Counted from the first letter of the stretch, positions 12,480-25,400 are shown. The stretch is 64,000 bases of DNA from Isoetes taiwanensis (GCA_021234155.1 JAJEKV010000002.1:38181841-38245840), one strand, 5' to 3'. Notes: generated by a model from the letters alone, not told the origin. Translations and numbers: made by a program.

Positions 12480-13869
12480 TCTATATATCAAGGCAAACAT
12501 ATGAAGAAAGAGAACACTCCACCTTATAAGCCCTAAGCTTTTGAGAGAGAAGAGATGCTCTTCAAGGCTTGGGAATAATGTAAGCGAATCTGAGAAGACT
12601 CAAGCGCCATAAGCCCATGGGATCATTATATTGTCAGAGGCTAAAGTAGATAATTTTGTAGATGCACCTCCGCGTCGTGCCTACGGTGAGTACCATCTGA
12701 GCGAGGATCAAATTACGACATGTTCAAACATATACCACCATTTCTGGCTAAAAAAGAGGCCAGAAAGAGGGCGAAGAGAATCAAAGAGAAGAGCGAAGAG
12801 GGCCACCAGTTGAGGATCCCGGATGTTAAAGAAACACAAAACAAAGAAGCGTTGAAGCGGATAGGCGAGAAAGGGGTAAAGCGTGGCGAGAGCAATCAAA
12901 GAAACCTCCTTACACGCGCTGGCTGGTCATTTTGGATTTCTTGAATAAATCTGAAAGCGTGAGTTGGGAAGAAAGACAAGTCGTGCCAATTTAAATGCAA
13001 AGCCTCGAAGATTAAATGGCCCACAAAATATAGCGAGATTAAAGCGCTTCGCGGGGGCTCGGCCAATCGGCGAAGGGAAGCGGGAAGAACCATCAAACTC
13101 CGCACATGGTTAGATGTCAAGGAAGGCGGTTATGTGAAAGAGTGGTAACACGTGGAGCTTGTGGACGAGTAGGGAGTGATCTTTGAGACAAGGTGAAGAG
13201 AGCAAACACGAGTTGTGGAAAAATGAAATAGAAGCAGCGAGGCCCGGTAGAGCGGTGATGAGGCTCATCAAAGTAGCCAAGAAGAGGCCGCGTGGCGAGG
13301 AGAAGCGGGAAGTGGAGGAATGTTAAAGTTGGGCACAGCGGCGAAAGCGTCCCCTCACAGGCCCGGAAACATAGCGGTTTAAAGTTGAGGATACACGTGA
13401 TTGAAGATAGATGAGAATAAAGGAAGCAACATTTACTTACCCGTGGAGTGCAAAATACCACAAGATATCGATGGGAATGATTAGAAGATATAAACTAAAA
13501 TAGGATAAAGCGGAAATAAAGGCCATATATTGAATCATGTAGAAAAATCCTAGCAGTACAAAAAGCGCAACATGTCTGCCGAACTCCCTGTCGATGAAGA
13601 AGAAGAAATTCGCGATGGAGTAATGCTTTGAGAATTTTTAGGGAAAAACGAGAATCAATTACAAAAAGGTTGCCAATGCAGGGGGCTAAAAGAAGCGGTC
13701 AAGGCCACCAAGGAGGAGGCGGATGGCAGAGACAACGGCGTAAGGCCTTTGCAAAGATCGTGCATGATTAGAACCTCGGGGAATCAAAAGATGGAGGAGG
13801 GAAGCAATAATTATTGAACAAATGCCAATTGTACAAAAGCATCTGGAAGAATCACGGAAGGGAAAAAGA
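12480..13869. other. Spacer between hairpin repeat and block B
   Basis: No gene recognised. A minus-strand frame at 13,117-13,461 is open for 114 codons but has no start context, domain or counterpart. The DNA is purine-rich on the plus strand. Confidence 0.4.
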
Positions 13870-13879
13870 ATTGCTGGTA

Positions 13880-15140
13880 TTGAATCTTTGGAAGCTTTGC
13901 ATTAGTTAGAGGGAAACAAAGCTAGGTCAACATGGTGTAGGAGGCCCCAAAATGAGGATTGATGGAAGGCGACTGGTCAAGAAAATTAAGTCAAAATCTC
14001 TAATCTTAGAGAAAGATAATTGACCCATTAGTTTTGTATCTAGGGCCAAATTGGCTCAAGCATGATGCGGTGTGAAAAGCAGAAGATACAAAAAAGTTCG
14101 AGAGATAGTAAATGAAGGAGAGGGGCTTTTGATCCCCTTTGTGAAGAATAGATAGAACATTTTGGTTATCCCAGCGTGCTATACGGTAGTGTTGCGATCA
14201 GCCAGAGCCGCAACGCACTTGAGGACACAAACAAAGCAAACAACTCTCTCCATGTAGAGATTGGGAAGACTCAATCTCGATGAACTACCACACCAAAGGA
14301 AACATCATTTGAACCAGGGAACTCTTAGCCCGGCCCCTTTATCACTTGCGTATCCAAGCCCAATGATGCGTTTTAGCAGAGGCAGAAGCCATAGGGGAAT
14401 GGTCAGCAGTGACAAGTTTCTAAAAGCTCAATTCATGGCCGGAAAAAGCAGAGAAGCTCCAAAGGACATCCCAAAAGATGTTGGAGGTAATCTAATGGTA
14501 AAAGGATAGTAGAGGCACAAAGAGACCAAATACTAGCGTAAGGATTGAATAGAGCCAAGGAAGCGAGCAAGAGAAGCCGACCAGTAATCAAAGGGCATTC
14601 AACAAGGAGGATGCTAGATGCTTAACAATGTCTCTCTTGGCGCGGGAATGTAAGACAGCTTCTTGGGTATCAGCGATGAAGCCAAGAAATAAGGTTCATG
14701 AGCAATCACAGTGACATTCTTCCAAGCAATCAAGAATCCTGCATGTTGAAGATGAGAAATAATGCGGTTGTAGAATCTGAGAAGCTTGGCTCATAGACAA
14801 AAGGTCATCAACATAAGGAAGACGCCGAATGCCTTGAACACGCCAAAATCTAACTGGTTGCACGTGCTTTGGGTGAAGACAAAAGGAAGAGTGGCCAAAC
14901 CAAATGGGAGCATGTTGAAATTATAGAGGCGACCGCCGAACTTCGAAGCCGAAGATGCGATGTGGGGGCCAAATTGGAATGTGATGATATCAGTTTCAAG
15001 TCAGGAGGCCGAAGAAGAAAGTCATTACAGTTGGCGAGATGTGGGATAAAAGACCAAGATTCTCATAGCAGCAGGAATACTTGAGTAAAGAGTTCAAGAA
15101 AGCGTAGATCAAGGATAAAGACTTCTTTTCAGCTTTAGGA
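13880..15140 (-). pseudogene. DIRS-like RT-RNase H remnant, copy B
   Basis: Same motifs as copy A on the minus strand, in places better preserved: an IPIWPPHRIFGFEV block, a PVRFWRVQGIRRLPYVDD catalytic region with YVDD at 14,804-14,815, and the RNase H GPHH region at 13,929-13,952. Where copy A is out of frame copy B is often in frame and the reverse, so the ancestral protein can be inferred from both together. It is truncated at about 13,875, where homology to copy A ends. Confidence 0.5.
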
Positions 15141-15649
15141 ACCACACACACACCAAGGCGAGCAGAAAAGCGGCGGTGAGGAGCATAAAGGCTACACCGG
15201 GCGTAGAAGGTCAAAATTGCGGAAGCGGGCAAAGTCAATATGAGAATGCGGGGAAGAGGATGATTAGGCGGCAAAAAAGGGAAAGAAGGTTGGAGATCAC
15301 TCCAAGGCAGCCGCCAAATTGGATCAATTTATAACTTGTTGTGATGATGAAATAGATTGCCAAAATGGTAAAAGCATCAAAATATGCGGTTTAAAACCGC
15401 GAAGTTGGCGATGCCACCTCAAATTAGGAAGTTAGAGATCAATTCCCAGGAAATTGGGGATAAAAAGATGAATATAAGAACAATCACGAAGCAAGTTTAA
15501 TATAAAGTCAAAAAGATGAAAATATAACTATAAAAGCCGATTTTTTTATATAAATATAATCAAAAGAAGATACAAAACCCGCCGTAGCCCATGCACTTTT
15601 CAGAAAGGGTTTCAGAATAACCACCCTCTTCCTACTCTCTCTTTTTTTT

Positions 15650-16450
15650 TTTTTTTTTTTAAACAAAAATCTAGAACTAAAAAGCGACAGCGGCATAATT
15701 TCAAACAAAAATCTAGAAAGAGACTCAGCGTGAGGGCGGCATAAAATTGGGAGGCAATGGAGGTAAGCTGTGTGGAGTGGAAGAGGTGGCAAAGGAGGGA
15801 GGCATAAAAGAGGGACAGAGATGCAGGCTCAATTTGCCATCTGAGCAAAAACAAGATTCAATTGATGATTAGAGCCCACAAAATTTACAACCAAAGCGAT
15901 TAGTATGCGATGTGGTACTGAAATATTAAAAGGAGGAAAAAGGTAAAGCGAGCTTGATTTAAGAAGATAGTAAGAGGAGAAACGAGGCCAAAGCGAGGCT
16001 TGCGTTAGCGAGCCATTTTGAGGCGGCCCGGGCCGTCAGAAGCGAAGAGAAGGAAAAGAATGAAGTGCGTGTCGAGTGAAGGCAATCGTAGCCCGCCCCG
16101 GTCCATACAATCAAAAACTTCATGGATTGGCGAGGTTGATGTTTTACCTTCCTCAACAATCAGTAATACGGCCGGGCCGCGAGGAGGATGAAGAGGTACG
16201 ACAAGCGGTATGAAGTTCTCGAAAGCGGTCCTCCGTTGAGCAAAAGTCATAGTGATGTTTGGTAGAGTCTCGTTTGAAAGATAGTGCTTGAGCGAGGCGT
16301 CAGCTCATGAACTTCAACTCTAAGAGCTTCAATCGCTTTCGTTAACATTAGAATTACGGATAGAGAAGTTTGTAAAGCTTGGATTTGGGAAGTGATTAGT
16401 GAAGGGGCTTGAAGAGGTTGGTTAGTGACATCCAGAAGAGGAACCACTAG
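15650..16450 (-). pseudogene. Gag-like ORF with zinc knuckle, copy B
   Basis: Starts MVPLLDVTNQPLQAPSLI on the minus strand near 16,447 and continues with AFENFIPLVVPLHPPRG and LFASDGPGRLKMAR in a second frame. The zinc knuckle CKFCG...NH...LNLC is split over frames at 15,852-15,891. Same relation to the RT as in copy A. A run of about 20 T at 15,641-15,660 lies just downstream. Confidence 0.45.
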
Positions 16451-19370
16451 GGTGTATTCAGGTAAGCGGAAGGAAGAGCAGACATGGTGGCGGAGGGAGA
16501 AGCATGAGCAAGAAGGAGCGGCTTGTGTAGTTGAAGGAAAGATGGAAGGAGAATCACGGAGCCCGAGGGAGGAGGGTGGAAAGGCAGTTAGGTGGCCTTG
16601 GGGGTGTTCTCGGGGGAGGAAGAGTCAGTCTGAGGCCTCATGCCCAGGTGGTGGGGGAGGGTTCATGTGCAACTTGTTTCCTTAAAACTGCGCGAATCAG
16701 TATGTGATACTACTTGAGATGGGGGGGTTTAGGTAGACCATCTTTGTAGATACAAAAGTGAAAAAGAACAAATAAGGGCAAAAGAAAACGCAGGGCATAA
16801 AAATAAAATAACTTAGAAAAAAGGTCAAGGGGTGTGGCCGAGACAAATGCTAATTAGGAGGTAAAGAGGAGAAACAACATCATTAGGGCTGAACCTTGAG
16901 TTTGAGCAAGTTGTATCCATGAACTCACCAAGGAAATATGGGGTTTTAGATCAAGGTCGGCGTAGCAACCGGGGAATTGCGGTCGCCCAGCGGCCGCTAT
17001 CTTTGGTGTTGACAGAAAAAAATCTTCAAGGCGATTTCAAATGTATGAGAATGGGCCGCCCGGTTTGTCCAGCGGAGCCCACACCGGATTGGCCGTCGTG
17101 ATAACCAATCACGGAACAAAACTTTTCACAAGGGCATGTAAGGAGTAAAGCTGTTGGGGCATATTTAAGTAAGGCTGAGAAAATCATCTAGAAAGGGGCC
17201 TTGTAGCGTGGGGAACATAAGGCCAGATCCATAGAAAGAAAAGGAAGACGAAGCTGATTCCACCTTGGAGAATTGCAGTAAAAATCCAAAAGATATGGTT
17301 AAGATCAAACAGCACGACAATTTATAGGATCAAGGTCATGAATAGGGGCGGATGACTTGAGGGATGCTAGATGAAGGAAGCTCGGAGTGAACAAGCAAAG
17401 GGATACCCATGACAGCGGGGAATGAAAAAATAATAAACCTTTGAAGAAATAAAACTTACAGTGAGGTAGAGCTTGAGAGAGTAAATTGTTAATTAAAGTG
17501 GGACTCATTCCATTCCCATTTTTTTGAACTTTTGTTTATTTACACAAAAAGGAGCACCGGGCACAGCATCATGGTCGAGATTTTTATGCATTCTTGTGCA
17601 TCAGAAACTCTCTAGTTTTTCTCGAGATAACATGCGTCGAGTCCACTGTTTTCAGGGCTTATTTGTCATTCAAAGAATAGAGTTTTTCGTGAGGGTAGAT
17701 TCCTTTAGAACATTTCGGCTCTATTTTCTTAGGTGGGTAGACGAGATGCAATTTAACAAAAAATTAAGCATTATTTTACTTAAATCACCAAAAATACTGG
17801 ATTTTGGGGCCACCTTATATTTATAAATGGAGCTCATTATAATATATATTATTCTGATTAGATTGAAGCGACCATAGTGGTGATATTGTCTGTGTTACAC
17901 CCTCATGAACCACTGGTGCAAACGTGGCGTGGAGCTACTGTCCAAGTCAGAGACAGCAAGATAGAAATTTGTATGAGGGAGTTCCTTCACTTAGGCCGCG
18001 TGCTTGTATGTCCAAGCAGTGTCACCACCCTCTTCTGGCATCTTTCTTATTAGAAATGGTCAACATTTGCTCCCAAGCACATGTCTTATCACAGTGAGAT
18101 AAGGAGCGCAAAGGAGCAAAATCAAGTTAGTCAAGTGATGCCTCTGAGGCAAAACAATTAAAAATAAAACCACGAGGTTCTTAGGGCCATTTTGGAAATA
18201 GGGCTGAGAGCCTTTCTCATTTCATGAGTAGAAGCGACTCAAAACAGCGAGTTTTGGGAGGTAAAAATGCGTTAGGTTGCTGGCGGGCGCTGCGCTGCGG
18301 CTAGAGGCGGCAACGGGGGAGGGAGGCCGCCCTCTTTTCTCCCCTCGGCAGAAACCTTTGCTTCTGACCATCCTTGGGGCAGAATCCCTAATCGATGCTA
18401 GTGGGGTTTGTGGCGCGGGACACTTTCTTGAAGAATTTCCCGATTTGATTGACGCTGACTTCAAAGCTGGTGCTGCAGTTTGTGTTGGTAAGCCACTAGC
18501 ATTGGCCTTTGCTCTCGATCTTTTTAACAAGAATGATGATTTTGTTTAAACAAATCACGCTGAAGGGCATTTGAGGGCTGCATCGGGTGAAGCCAATTTA
18601 GCGAAGGAATTAGAAAAGCGATTTACAGTTCTTGGTCTTTAGATGGATCCATTGGGTTTCCTCTCCTTCAGCACCTGCTAGCGAAGATTTGGGGATGTTT
18701 TCTTGGAAAGAGCGGTGTAAGTTCTTAGTCACAATTTTCTGGGTTTAAAAGCGGGGATGTTAGATTGTTTTGATATTGCGAGCTAAGAGTACATTAATTG
18801 TCGAGGAAGGCGGCTTCCATATCAAGAACCGGATATCATGAGCCAAACTTTAGGGGAGTTTTGGTGGAAATTTGGGGCATTATTAATACAGCCTATTGCG
18901 GAGTTGGCGGTAGCACTTCGAAGCCCGATCACGGCATCTCCTTTCAATCTCACATTTGGTAGCAAAAGCTGCGAGAATTGGATCATAGTTGAAACATATT
19001 AGCTTCTACGGCGGTCGGGAGATTATTCGAGGTTACCCGCCGTCCCTTTCTCTTCATTTCTAAATTTGCAACCTTTGTCACTTTTCTCTTCATTTCTAAA
19101 TTTCTTGAGGTTGCTAGAAGCATTAAGATTTGTCTACAATTTGTGGAAAATCACGGATTTAACTCTGTGTATTCTATTTAGCTAAGAAGATGTTCATCTT
19201 GTAGTATTAGTTGGATAGAAGAGGTTGAGAGTATGAGTACTATAGGCTGCTTGAGACATGATTCGAGATCCATGAGGGATCCCTTTGTACTTTATTCATA
19301 TCTGATCCATGAGGGATCTTTTGTATTTATGATATACCAATATATTTCCAATACAAAAAAATTCTTGCAG
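16451..19370. other. Non-coding part of block B
   Basis: Patches of homology to 3,119-5,690. A 90-codon open frame at 18,277-18,549 (+) is not conserved as a frame in copy A. The extra ~330 bp near 16,880-17,260 has no recognisable content. Confidence 0.4.
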
Positions 19371-19371
19371 C

Positions 19372-19748
19372 TTCAAAAAAAAGCAGCGACTGCAGGAATT
19401 CCGAGAAGGCCTTTCTCGACTCGCGAGTCGAGAAAACTACTTGAAAAATACAGGTTTTAGGGGGTGAGAGAAGGCCTTTCGTAGTCGAGAAGCTGATTCA
19501 TAACACGAGGTTTTAGAGGTGAAGGCCTTTCGACTCATGAGTGAAACTCGCCAGCCTTGAGTTTTAGGGTGAAGGCCTTTCTGCCGGCTCGCGAGAGTGA
19601 AAGAAGGCGCTCGCCCAGCGGGTTTAGGGGTCGAGGAAGGCCTTTCTCGCTTCGCGAGTCGAGAAGAAGCGACTCATAGCCTTGAGTTTAAAATTTCTCG
19701 ACTTCGCGAGTCGAGAAAGCGGCTGAGAAACAAAAAGGCAATTTCAAG
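19372..19748. repeat. Palindrome-bearing minisatellite, copy B
   Basis: Five to six units of ~60 bp. The unit at 19,412-19,435 holds a perfect 24-bp palindrome with arms TTTCTCGACTCG and CGAGTCGAGAAA. Another near-perfect copy lies at about 19,694-19,718 with one extra T. Confidence 0.85.
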
Positions 19749-19855
19749 GGCGGGGTATTTTTCTTGAGCATCATTTTATCTATCTATTTATCTAATTTTT
19801 CCACCATAGTTTATTATTCTATCACACCATAGTTTATTGTTTTCTCAGCTTTGTG

Positions 19856-20105
19856 AAGTATTTAACAATTGTTTTATACTAGCACATTAGTATTAGCACA
19901 TTAGCATTTTATACTACTTGCATAATTGCTTTATTAGTACTTTATACCAATTAGCACACAATTGGTACTTTATACTACACAATTAGTATTAGCACACATT
20001 AGCATTTTTATACATTAGTACACATTAGTATTAGCACACATTAGTTTTAGCCACATTAGTACATTACCATTTTATACTAGCACACATTAGTATTAGCACA
20101 CCTTT
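19856..20105. repeat. AT-rich tandem array, copy B
   Basis: Same AGCACACATTAGTATT-type units as 6,209-6,495. Confidence 0.8.
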
Positions 20106-20164
20106 ATACTATACTATGTATTTTTCTCTAAAATACTATATAATTAGTACTGAATATATTATCT

Positions 20165-21735
20165 AAAAACAAAACTCCCAATGCTTGTTTTAGCATTCAT
20201 TGATTTCACAAAGGCATTTGATGGTCAGTAGAGCTTGGAGATAGAATTTTGGCCAATTGAAACGTCCCACCCAGGGAACTAAGAGGCGTTCTCCGCAGTA
20301 TATCTTGAGATGTGATGAGTATCATGGGATGTGGATACGAGAGATAAGAAGCACAATTGGGGTTAAAGCGAACATATATCACCAGCACTTGTTTGGAATC
20401 TTTATAAAGCCGAGCTTGATGGTTGAGAGCGAATCACTGCGTAGGAACCAAAAGCTGGGCGCATGGTACACTTCTCTTATATATCTTGGGCCGATGTGGT
20501 CTTAACGCAAACAAAGAGAACCACACTACAGGAACATCTAAAACAATCTGGGCTATTTTGTAGGACAAAAATTAAGAAGGTAAATCTTTCAAAGTCAAGA
20601 ATTATGGTATTTGCAGCTTTGAGATGAGCCGGTATTCACATATATGGGACAGATTTTTAGAGGCCGTTGAGTCACATAAATATGCAGGTATTGACATCAT
20701 CTAACCTACGGCTGGAAGAATTATAAAGCAGGGAGCCGCCAGGGAGGAAAAAGCAAGCATTATACAGCACATGTTGGCGAGAGTGTAACAAGCTTCACTT
20801 GATTGGAGCTTGAGGAAAATTCTATTCAAAACTTTGGTCCAAACTATAGTCTTGTATAGGTGTCCCCATCACGAGGAGGAGGTATGTCATCCTAAAGGAT
20901 GCGTAAAGGAGACAAATGAAGCGATCTGAAGCTATTTGAAAAGAAGAATTAGGGAATCAAATCCACGAGATCCCATATGCTATAATCTTTGCGAAGTAGG
21001 AATGTTTCACTTGAGCTGGAAGGATTGTACCGGGGCAATCAATTTCTATAATAGGGTCGGTAAGACATGCGGCTATCACATCAAGCAATGGTAACTTCAG
21101 ATTGGTGTAAGAAGCTTTGCGAGGCATGGGCAACAGATGGGGCATTAGCGACTACGCGGCGGCGAAAAACAAGAGGTCAGGGTCGTACTTCGAAAGCGGC
21201 CGATGGATAAGCTGCAGGCCTAATCCGGGGAAAAAGGATGTTGGAATGTCGGTTAAATGTTAACCGCCTTGATCCGCATTATGAGAGCCAATTATATGCG
21301 AGAGCCATAAATATATCAGATACAAAGGAGACTTATTGCGGTCTCGGAATGAGGTTACACGGGCTAGAAATTGGGAAATTGGCGGATGGGCAAAAATTCA
21401 GTGGAAAGCCGGACATATAAATTGTACGAGAGCGGAGGTTGAGGATGGCGACATATTTTCTTAGTATGCTTTCGGAATATGCATATATTGGAGCAACACT
21501 TTGGGATCACGAGGCACTAGGCGTTTATTCTTTGTTAATGCACTACATGTAATAGCCAATGGCATTAGGTCCTATAGAGGCGTTGGATACTGCAGGTACT
21601 TGATCTTGAGATTATAGCGTTTGTTCCTTGTGCTCCATGGCCTCTCTCGAGGCCCAAATTGTGAGCACCAATGAACTTATAATAATAATAATAATAATAA
21701 TAATATATAATATATATGTAATAATAATAATAATA
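20165..21735 (+). pseudogene. 5'-truncated LINE, copy B
   Basis: The plus strand shows LVLAFIDFTKAFDG at about 20,187-20,222, the first conserved RT block. LFGIFI follows at about 20,389-20,406, a degraded ADDVV box near 20,490, and FTYMG near 20,640. The C-terminal stretch MLECRLNVNRLDPHYESQLY is at 21,238-21,297. It is truncated at the 5' side by the AT array, as in copy A, and ends in a TAA tail. The shared truncation point shows that the LINE was already in place when the block was copied. Confidence 0.65.
21678..21735 (+). repeat. (TAA)n / (TA)n tail
   Basis: Longer than in copy A, with an inner TATATATGTA interruption. It follows the LINE 3' end. Confidence 0.7.
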
Positions 21736-22935
21736 TTTTATGTATTTTCTATGAAAAATTACCCTCCCATAAATTTTCTATGATAAAATAGACCCTCCCC
21801 ATGTATTTATTTAATGGACATCATATACTGTTTATAATAACATAGAAAAAATAATTTACCCTACTTACATATAGCTAATAATAATGCATATTTACCCTAC
21901 TTACCCTTACAACTAATAATAATGCATTTGCTTTTAAAATATTATGACAACTTTAAAACTCACTCTCACGTGACTTATTTTCCAAGACTTATTTAATTGT
22001 TTCTTATACCCGCCCTTTTTCCCCCAATATTTGAATTTTGAAATTTGAGTACACACCTTTGTGCCGGTCTGTTGTACCACTTGGAAAGGAGAAACCACTC
22101 TGGTTTAGAATCGCACCACGAATCCGTCGAAAGGAATGGCCAGGCCTTAATGGCTATGGGGCAAGTTAGGCGGTATATGGCCCTCATTCATACGCTAGCG
22201 TAAGCGTAGCCCTCTATTGAAGAAAGAGCGCAGGGAAATGGCAAAAAGGGCGAGGGCCGGGGATCAGGACAAGGGCAAGCGGCTTAAGGCAAGAGATGGG
22301 AGATGGCGAGAAAGAAGCAAGAAGCGAGAGGCGGTCGTGTGAAGGACGGTCTGCGAGGAATATTTTAGAGATGGTTCTTCAACAAAAGTTTCTGTGCTAG
22401 ATGCTAGAGCATATCCATACTCACAATCAAGCAGGGCTACGCAAGCGGTAAATGTTCATATTCTTCCACGAATCCTCGTGTTTTAGATTCTGGAGATGTC
22501 ATTGAATCTTCCAGGGCAGGATCTATAGACTCCGCGAGAGGCAAAAATTGGCTCCTTGTTTGAATGGAACGGGCCGTTTGGCTAAAGATAAGCCACAACA
22601 AATCGATGGTGCCCTTGATAGTCACTGTCACCGCAGGTTAGAGCTCACTTAAATTGTATTTTAAATTTCCTTATGCAAATTTAGGCGGTATGGCACACGG
22701 AGATAAGCGATGCGATGTGAAGCTAAAGCGAGCTTCCTTACAGGTCTGGCCACGTCTTGCGGCCCGTTCATGTGGATCTCTGTTATCTCTGTGGATCTGG
22801 CTGCCCGGTCGACCAAAGCGGTCGCAGCTGACTCAGGCATGGTGCTCCATCTCGGCAGAAAATCTGAGACTAAGCGGGTTTTGGAAGAGCTATTCAGGCG
22901 ACCTCCTTGCTCCCACAGCAGCGGTTAGTGCTGAA
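21736..22935. other. Right part of block B, no gene recognised
   Basis: Counterpart of 8,227-9,450. Open frames at 22,654-22,956 (+) do not hold in copy A. Confidence 0.4.
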
Positions 22936-25074
22936 TCAAAATCGCGGTTATTCTGATTCTGAAGAGGTAGCCGGCACCAGCAAAGGGCTCTGTCGGCTAT
23001 TAGGCATATATGGCCCAGTGCGGGCAGCGTGGCTTTCTATCCGGCTCGAGAGTTGAGTCCATTGAGTCCTGTTTGTAGATCCAGATCTATCTGTTGCGAA
23101 TGTCCGTCCTATTTGCGAGGTGTTGGCCATTGGCTGAGTTAGTAGCCGAGGTTGTTTTGCTCAGCCACAGTAAAGACTTATCAATTCTCGACTCGAGGAG
23201 TGAGAGCAGGATTTATTTTTTATTAAATTCAATTAAATTATTTTATATTTAATTAAGTAAATTTATCTAGTATATTTTAATATTAGTATTTTTTTAATCT
23301 CAAAAGGGATATATTCCCCTTTAGTTATTTAGTTTTCCCCTCTCCTTCCCCTTCATCTCTTCCCCCAACTCTTTCCACTTATACCTCTTCACCACCCCCC
23401 TTCCAGAACTCACCTCCTTGCCCCCTCTTCTCTCCTCCCCCCCCCTTCGAACTCACCTCCCTTGCACTCTCCTCTCCACTTTCCTGCCCCCTCTTCTCAA
23501 CCCCCTTTTGAACTTCCTCCCTCCACTTCTTCTAACTTGTCCTTCCATTACTCTCTCAACTTCTCCCTAGCTACTCCCCTTCCCTTCCCTCCCCACGATC
23601 TAACAAGCGATTCAATGTAAAAAAATTTGTCGTGCAGGTCCCATTTTCAGTCTTAGTCCCAAAATTGAGATTTGTCCCACACTTTAATTAAATCACGACT
23701 TTTGAGTTTGAATTTTGAAGCTAGGAAGTAGGAATTCCAACAATAGGGGTAGAAGACAACCCATGAAATTGTATAAAATAAGGCCCCAAAGGAAAGCCCC
23801 TAAAAGATAGGGATATCACAAGTATATAGTGTGACTAAAAAGAAGGAAAAGAAAGGGTTCTATTGTTAAGGAAAAAATAGAAAAAGAAGATTAATAGGCA
23901 GCGAGAAATAAAATAGTCCAAATCCATGAGAAGAGAAAGCAGTCAAGCCTATCCAAAAAATTATCAAAAGGATCCTATTTTTCTGCGAGGGCGTGGCTGG
24001 GGAGGAAGCTGGGATCGCCAAATAGAAGATTTTTAAGCGGTCCACGAGGCTTCACAATTATCTAGCCACGTTTCCTAAAGATTTTGAGGAAAAAAGGGCA
24101 AATACGTAACCTAAGAAGAGCGGGCCCATCAAATTAGAGATTTCACGAGAATGGATGTCTAAACCTCTTTGGATTCGCGGTTGGTGCCGAGCTATGAAGG
24201 AAGGCGGTTCGAAGCATCGGTGGAAATGAGCCATTAGGGCGAAATCCAAGCTGGAAGTGATCAGCGAAGGATTGAGGGCGGATAAATAGCTAAAAGCTAG
24301 GTAAAAGAGAAGAATACAAGGCGAGAAGTAAGGCGCGGTTTTGCAGCGAAAGGCTAAAATATACGTGAGAAAAGAAGTGAGAAAAAGAATGGTTCTGATG
24401 ACCGCCTTTGATTCAGTAGCAGCTCTTGACAAATATCTAAGAAGCTATAAAATAATATTAAAAATTGAAATGAGAATTTGATATTCACAGAATAAATGGG
24501 AAAAAGTTCAATCTAAAAGGCTCCGAGAATACGTAAAGAGACTCCAGGCCCGGCAAAGGCGATTACGGTAGCAATGAGACCATTTTTAAACGACAAATGG
24601 AAGCTTGGAAACTTAACAAATGGCAAGAATTGGATACATAAAATCACGAGCTATTAGGAAGGAAAAAGCGTTAAAAAGCAGGGGAAAACCATGAAATTGT
24701 AAAGGCGTATTCATTATCTACGCAAAATTTTGCGGCTAAAATGGCCTCAAAATTTTGTTTTTTTGCATTACAACAACATGCACCTCGCGCTTTATGAATG
24801 CAATGGTTTTTAGCTTAAAAAGATATCTTTTCTAGCTTATATACACTTGAGACGTTTCCTCCCAAGTGAGATAAACTAAACATTCGAAAGTATTATCTTA
24901 AGCCTTCATGCACAATCAAGCCCATACCTAGATGAATAATGCAAATAAAAGAAAAACAACTCTAGAAATGAAACTTGAAGCAAAGCTAAAAACAATCTAA
25001 GAAACAAAGCTAGAAAGTAAATCATCCATCTATACTAAAGCTAGAAAGCAACTTTAATAACAACTAGGAAAACT
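22936..25074. other. Low-complexity and unassigned DNA
   Basis: Contains an AT-only stretch (23,215-23,300) and a polypyrimidine tract (23,330-23,600). The remaining ~1.4 kb is A-rich with no domain. A 124-codon minus-strand frame at 24,058-24,432 is hydrophobic but I find no support for it as a gene. Confidence 0.5.
23330..23600. repeat. Polypyrimidine tract
   Basis: About 270 bp of C and T clusters on the plus strand (CCTCTTC, CCCCCC, CTCCTT variants) with very few purines. Confidence 0.75.
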
Positions 25075-25270
25075 AGAAACACACCAAAGCTAGAAACAAA
25101 AAAGAAAAAGGAAAGGAACACTCAAAGAGAAGGCCGATGGGAAAGAACTGAAAAGGTAATGACAATATATGGAGACAAAGGAAAAGATCTGCTAAAAATA
25201 GTCCAAAGGTATGCCGTCTTCCCAAGAATGATGGTTCTATGGTGGCATAGAACCATTGCATTTCATTCTT
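25075..25270. repeat. Hairpin-ended repeat, copy 2
   Basis: Matches 12,296-12,479. Its inverted repeat at 25,231-25,256 has perfect arms ATGGTTCTATG and CATAGAACCAT around GTGG. The outer arm AAGAATG pairs with CATTCTT, which is already part of the copia LTR that begins at 25,261. Confidence 0.6.
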
Positions 25271-25383
25271 GAATGAACCTTAGGCTCAAGTATTTGCTTC
25301 AATTTTGCAACACTGTAGAAGATAATCCTGCACTCTGTGATCAACCTTGGTTTTGTCAACTATAAGTTGAATAAATACTAACA
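25261..25383 (-). repeat. Inner end of the copia 3' LTR
   Basis: Identical to 30,170-30,292 except for one base (AGTTGA versus AGCTGA), ending ACTAACA. Only this 123-bp piece adjoins the polypurine tract. Confidence 0.9.
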
Positions 25384-25396
25384 CTCCTCCTTTCAG
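25384..25396 (-). promoter_or_regulatory. Copia polypurine tract
   Basis: Minus strand CTGAAAGGAGGAG directly before the LTR start TGTTAG, the primer for plus-strand DNA synthesis. Confidence 0.8.
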
Positions 25397-25400
25397 CTTA

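Larger units (their letters stand above)
13870..22935. repeat. 9-kb composite repeat block, copy B
   Basis: Second copy of the block described at 650-9,450, lying inside the split copia LTR. It has about 330 bp extra near 16,880-17,260 and lacks about 120 bp before the LINE relative to copy A. Divergence from copy A is heavy in small GC-rich indels and light in AT-rich stretches. Confidence 0.8.

Noticed and set aside
13117-13461. 114-codon minus-strand ORF
   Set aside because: Biased composition and no conserved counterpart.
18277-18549. 90-codon plus-strand ORF in block B
   Set aside because: The homologous DNA in block A (about 4,640-4,900) does not keep the frame, start or stop.
24058-24432. 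124-codon hydrophobic minus-strand ORF
   Set aside because: No domain, no start context, no second copy; surrounded by low-complexity DNA.
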